Shown: positions 13,385-14,455 of the stretch, one piece after another
How positions within the stretch are numbered: position 1 is the first letter of the stretch
Layout of the letters: every line of letters begins with the position of its first letter
Origin: an uncultured Eubacteriales bacterium
GTDB taxonomy: Bacteria; Bacillota; Clostridia; Oscillospirales; CAG-272
NCBI GenBank assembly: GCA_905187695.1
Contig: CAJJIY010000033.1
Span: forward strand, 1 to 14,455
Direction: 5' to 3'
DNA length: 14,455 bases
Notes under the pieces: model-generated
What the model was told of the DNA's origin: nothing
What the model saw: the letters and a program-made list of their open reading frames with translations, nothing else
Database searches by the model: none
Program-made: the position numbers and the translations under genes

Positions 13385-14227
13385 TCAGCCCTCGCTGAGC
13401 GGCTGCACCGAAATCGCCTCGTTCATCATGGCGGTAAAGTCGTCCGTGGTCAGCGTGGCAAGCGCCTCGTTGAGCGCGTTCAGCAGCGTCTCGTTGCCCT
13501 TCTGCACGGAGATGCCGATGTTGACCTCCTCTTCCGACACGGCAAAGTCGTCGTCCGTGCCGGTGAAGTCGAGCAGCTTCATGTCCGGATACGCCACGCA
13601 GGCCGCCATCGCCGTCGGCATGTCGGTCACGACCAGGTCGCACCGGCCGGATTCGAGCGCGACCAGCATTGCCGGCGCGGACTCCATCGCAGGCAGAATA
13701 TCCGCGTCCTCGATCTGCGGCAGGCACGTGTCATACCACACGGTGGCCTGCTGCGAGGTGCACGTGGCGCCCGCCAGGTCGGAAATGCCCGCGGCCTCGG
13801 CGTACGGGCCGTCCGCCTTCACGAGGCCGACGATCGACGCGTAGTAATACGGGGTCGTGAAGTCCACCTGCTGGAGCCGCTTGGCCGTGATCGACTGGCC
13901 CGCGATGACGCAGTCCACCGTGCCGGACTGCACCGCCGGCACGAGCGAATCCCAGTCGAGCCGGACGATCTCCAGCTCCATGCCCATCTGCTCGGCCAGG
14001 TACTTGGCCATCATCACGTCGTAGCCGTAGGCGTAGTCCGCGCTGTCCTTGATCGGCACGGCGCCGTTGCTGTCGTCCGGCTGCGTCCAGTTATACGGCG
14101 CGTAGCTGCACTCCATCGCCACGGTCAGCACGTTGTCGTCCGCGCCGTCCTGCTGGCAGCCCAACAGGCCCAGCGCGAGCACGGCGGCCAGCGCCACCGC
14201 GATCCACTTTTTCCACATTTGCATCAT
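13385..14227 (-). CDS. Amino acid-binding lipoprotein of the ABC importer (SBP family 3)
   Basis: The extracellular receptor that captures an amino acid and delivers it to the permease. A lipoprotein signal peptide is present: Met-Met-Gln-Met-Trp-Lys-Lys, an Ala/Leu core, then Leu-Leu-Gly-Cys with Cys24 as the lipid anchor. The mature part is a family 3 binding protein: VAMECSYAPYNW near the start, YGYDVMMAKYLAEQMG, LDWDSLVPAVQSGTVDCVIAGQSITAKR, and VDFTTPYYYASIVGLV, then the second lobe with ESGRCDLVVTDMPTA. The TVDCVIAG and ITAKR stretch includes the usual ligand-binding Thr and Arg. The ligand cannot be read from sequence; a polar amino acid is expected. Start 14227, AAGGAGG six bases upstream; ATG codons at residues 2 and 4 are less well placed. 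The 280 residues are the usual length. Confidence 0.94.
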   Translation of the reverse strand: MMQMWKKWIAVALAAVLALGLLGCQQDGADDNVLTVAMECSYAPYNWTQPDDSNGAVPIKDSADYAYGYDVMMAKYLAEQMGMELEIVRLDWDSLVPAVQSGTVDCVIAGQSITAKRLQQVDFTTPYYYASIVGLVKADGPYAEAAGISDLAGATCTSQQATVWYDTCLPQIEDADILPAMESAPAMLVALESGRCDLVVTDMPTAMAACVAYPDMKLLDFTGTDDDFAVSEEEVNIGISVQKGNETLLNALNEALATLTTDDFTAMMNEAISVQPLSEG

Positions 14228-14240
14228 CCGTTTCCTCCTT

Positions 14241-14265
14241 CAGGCGGTATGCCGCCCGTTTTTTT
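14241..14265. other. Hairpin with plus-strand T run just upstream of the binding-protein gene
   Basis: CAGGCGG (14241-14247), loop TATG, CCGCCCG (14252-14258), one G-T pair, then seven T on the plus strand. It is shaped like a plus-strand intrinsic terminator although no plus-strand gene ends here. On the minus strand it lies directly before the AAGGAGG ribosome site, where it could shape translation initiation. Confidence 0.5.
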
Positions 14266-14289
14266 CCTTCCCGCCGGGCCTCCCCCGGC

Positions 14290-14328
14290 AAAGAAAAACC
14301 CGCCGCGTCCTGAAAGTGACGCTGCGGG
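14290..14328 (-). terminator. Leader terminator (attenuator) upstream of the amino acid importer operon
   Basis: On the minus strand CCCGCAGCGTC (14328-14318), 8-base loop, GACGCGGCGGG (14309-14299): 11 paired positions with one A-G mismatch, followed by TTTTTCTTT (14298-14290). It lies about 60 bases before the start codon of the binding-protein gene, inside the leader, so it would stop transcription before the operon unless disrupted. Confidence 0.75.
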
Positions 14329-14398
14329 CAACTCCCGTATCCTGGGCCGACAGGGCCGGCGCGGCCCCGTCCTCCGGTGATGATAGCGCTCCACTTTC
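14312..14398 (-). ncRNA. Candidate structured cis-regulatory leader of unknown class
   Basis: On the minus strand an outer helix can form from GAAAGTG (14398-14392) with CACTTTC (14318-14312). It is extended inside a two-base GA bulge by GCGCT (14389-14385) with AGCGT (14323-14319). Within it are a 9-bp hairpin, GACGGGGCC (14371-14363) with GGCCCTGTC (14357-14349), and a smaller CGGG/CCCG hairpin. The 3' strand of the outer helix is the same sequence as the 5' arm and loop of the terminator, so the two folds exclude each other. This is the architecture of a riboswitch or attenuator. I compared it by eye with the glycine, SAM-I, lysine, T-box, glutamine, THF and SAH consensus cores and found none. 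Confidence 0.5.
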
Positions 14399-14455
14399 GT
14401 GACAGTGCGCCGGATGTTCTCCTGCGCCCCAGCCCGCGCCCCGTGGCAACGGGCA

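Noticed and set aside
12338..14380. A 680-codon plus-strand open frame rich in His, Arg and Val
   Set aside because: It is the antisense of three well recognised importer genes. High GC at third positions removes stop codons from this frame.
14290..14400. T-box, SAM-I or tandem glycine riboswitch as identity of the importer leader
   Set aside because: The GGTGGTACCGCG T-box sequence, the SAM-I core with GGCAACC, and the glycine core GCCGAAGG are all absent.
1..14455. A new defence, CRISPR, phage or biosynthetic system
   Set aside because: No repeat arrays, nucleases, integrases, transposases or biosynthetic enzymes are visible; most genes belong to familiar housekeeping and transport families. 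Calling the ABC/flotillin cluster a new system would go beyond the evidence.

Overview
The window looks like metagenomic Clostridia (Firmicutes) DNA, probably from an Oscillospiraceae/Ruminococcaceae-like gut bacterium. The evidence is strong AGGAGG-type ribosome binding sites, sigma-A promoters with extended -10 elements, GNRA or short-loop intrinsic terminators, a glycine riboswitch, and lipoprotein and ABC families typical of that group. It appears to hold two pieces of DNA of different origin that meet near position 12190-12204.

Left piece (1 to about 12204, moderate GC). It opens with the proline pair proB-proA on the minus strand (proA cut by the window edge, ATGA overlap). Divergent from it is a plus-strand uridine-kinase-family nucleoside kinase with a tRNA-synthetase-like N-terminus, closed by tandem terminators. 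A minus-strand operon of four ABC-exporter genes follows (ATPase-permease-ATPase-permease, 7287 down to 3162). A flotillin gene diverges from that operon, and a 73-residue membrane protein with its own promoter and terminator follows it. Next come a minus-strand sodium:alanine/glycine symporter under a single-aptamer glycine riboswitch, a small lipoprotein, and the first 203 codons of alanine racemase on the plus strand.

Right piece (about 12190 to 14455, visibly higher GC). This is a minus-strand polar amino acid ABC importer in the order binding lipoprotein, HisM/GlnP-type permease, GlnQ-type ATPase. The ATPase stops at the same point as alanine racemase, so two convergent genes have both lost their C-terminal halves at one join. 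About 15 bases at the join fit both families. An assembly chimera, or less likely a microhomology deletion, is the simplest explanation. Upstream of the binding protein is a structured leader with mutually exclusive pairings and an intrinsic terminator. I could not assign it to a known riboswitch class.

Functionally the left piece is mostly housekeeping: proline synthesis, nucleotide salvage, membrane organisation, glycine/alanine uptake and D-alanine supply. I found no CRISPR array, tRNA, rRNA, phage or insertion sequence, and no convincing new defence or biosynthetic system. The points most worth following are the unexplained leader at 14290-14400, the predicted OFF-type glycine switch, the flotillin/double-ABC neighbourhood, and the join itself.
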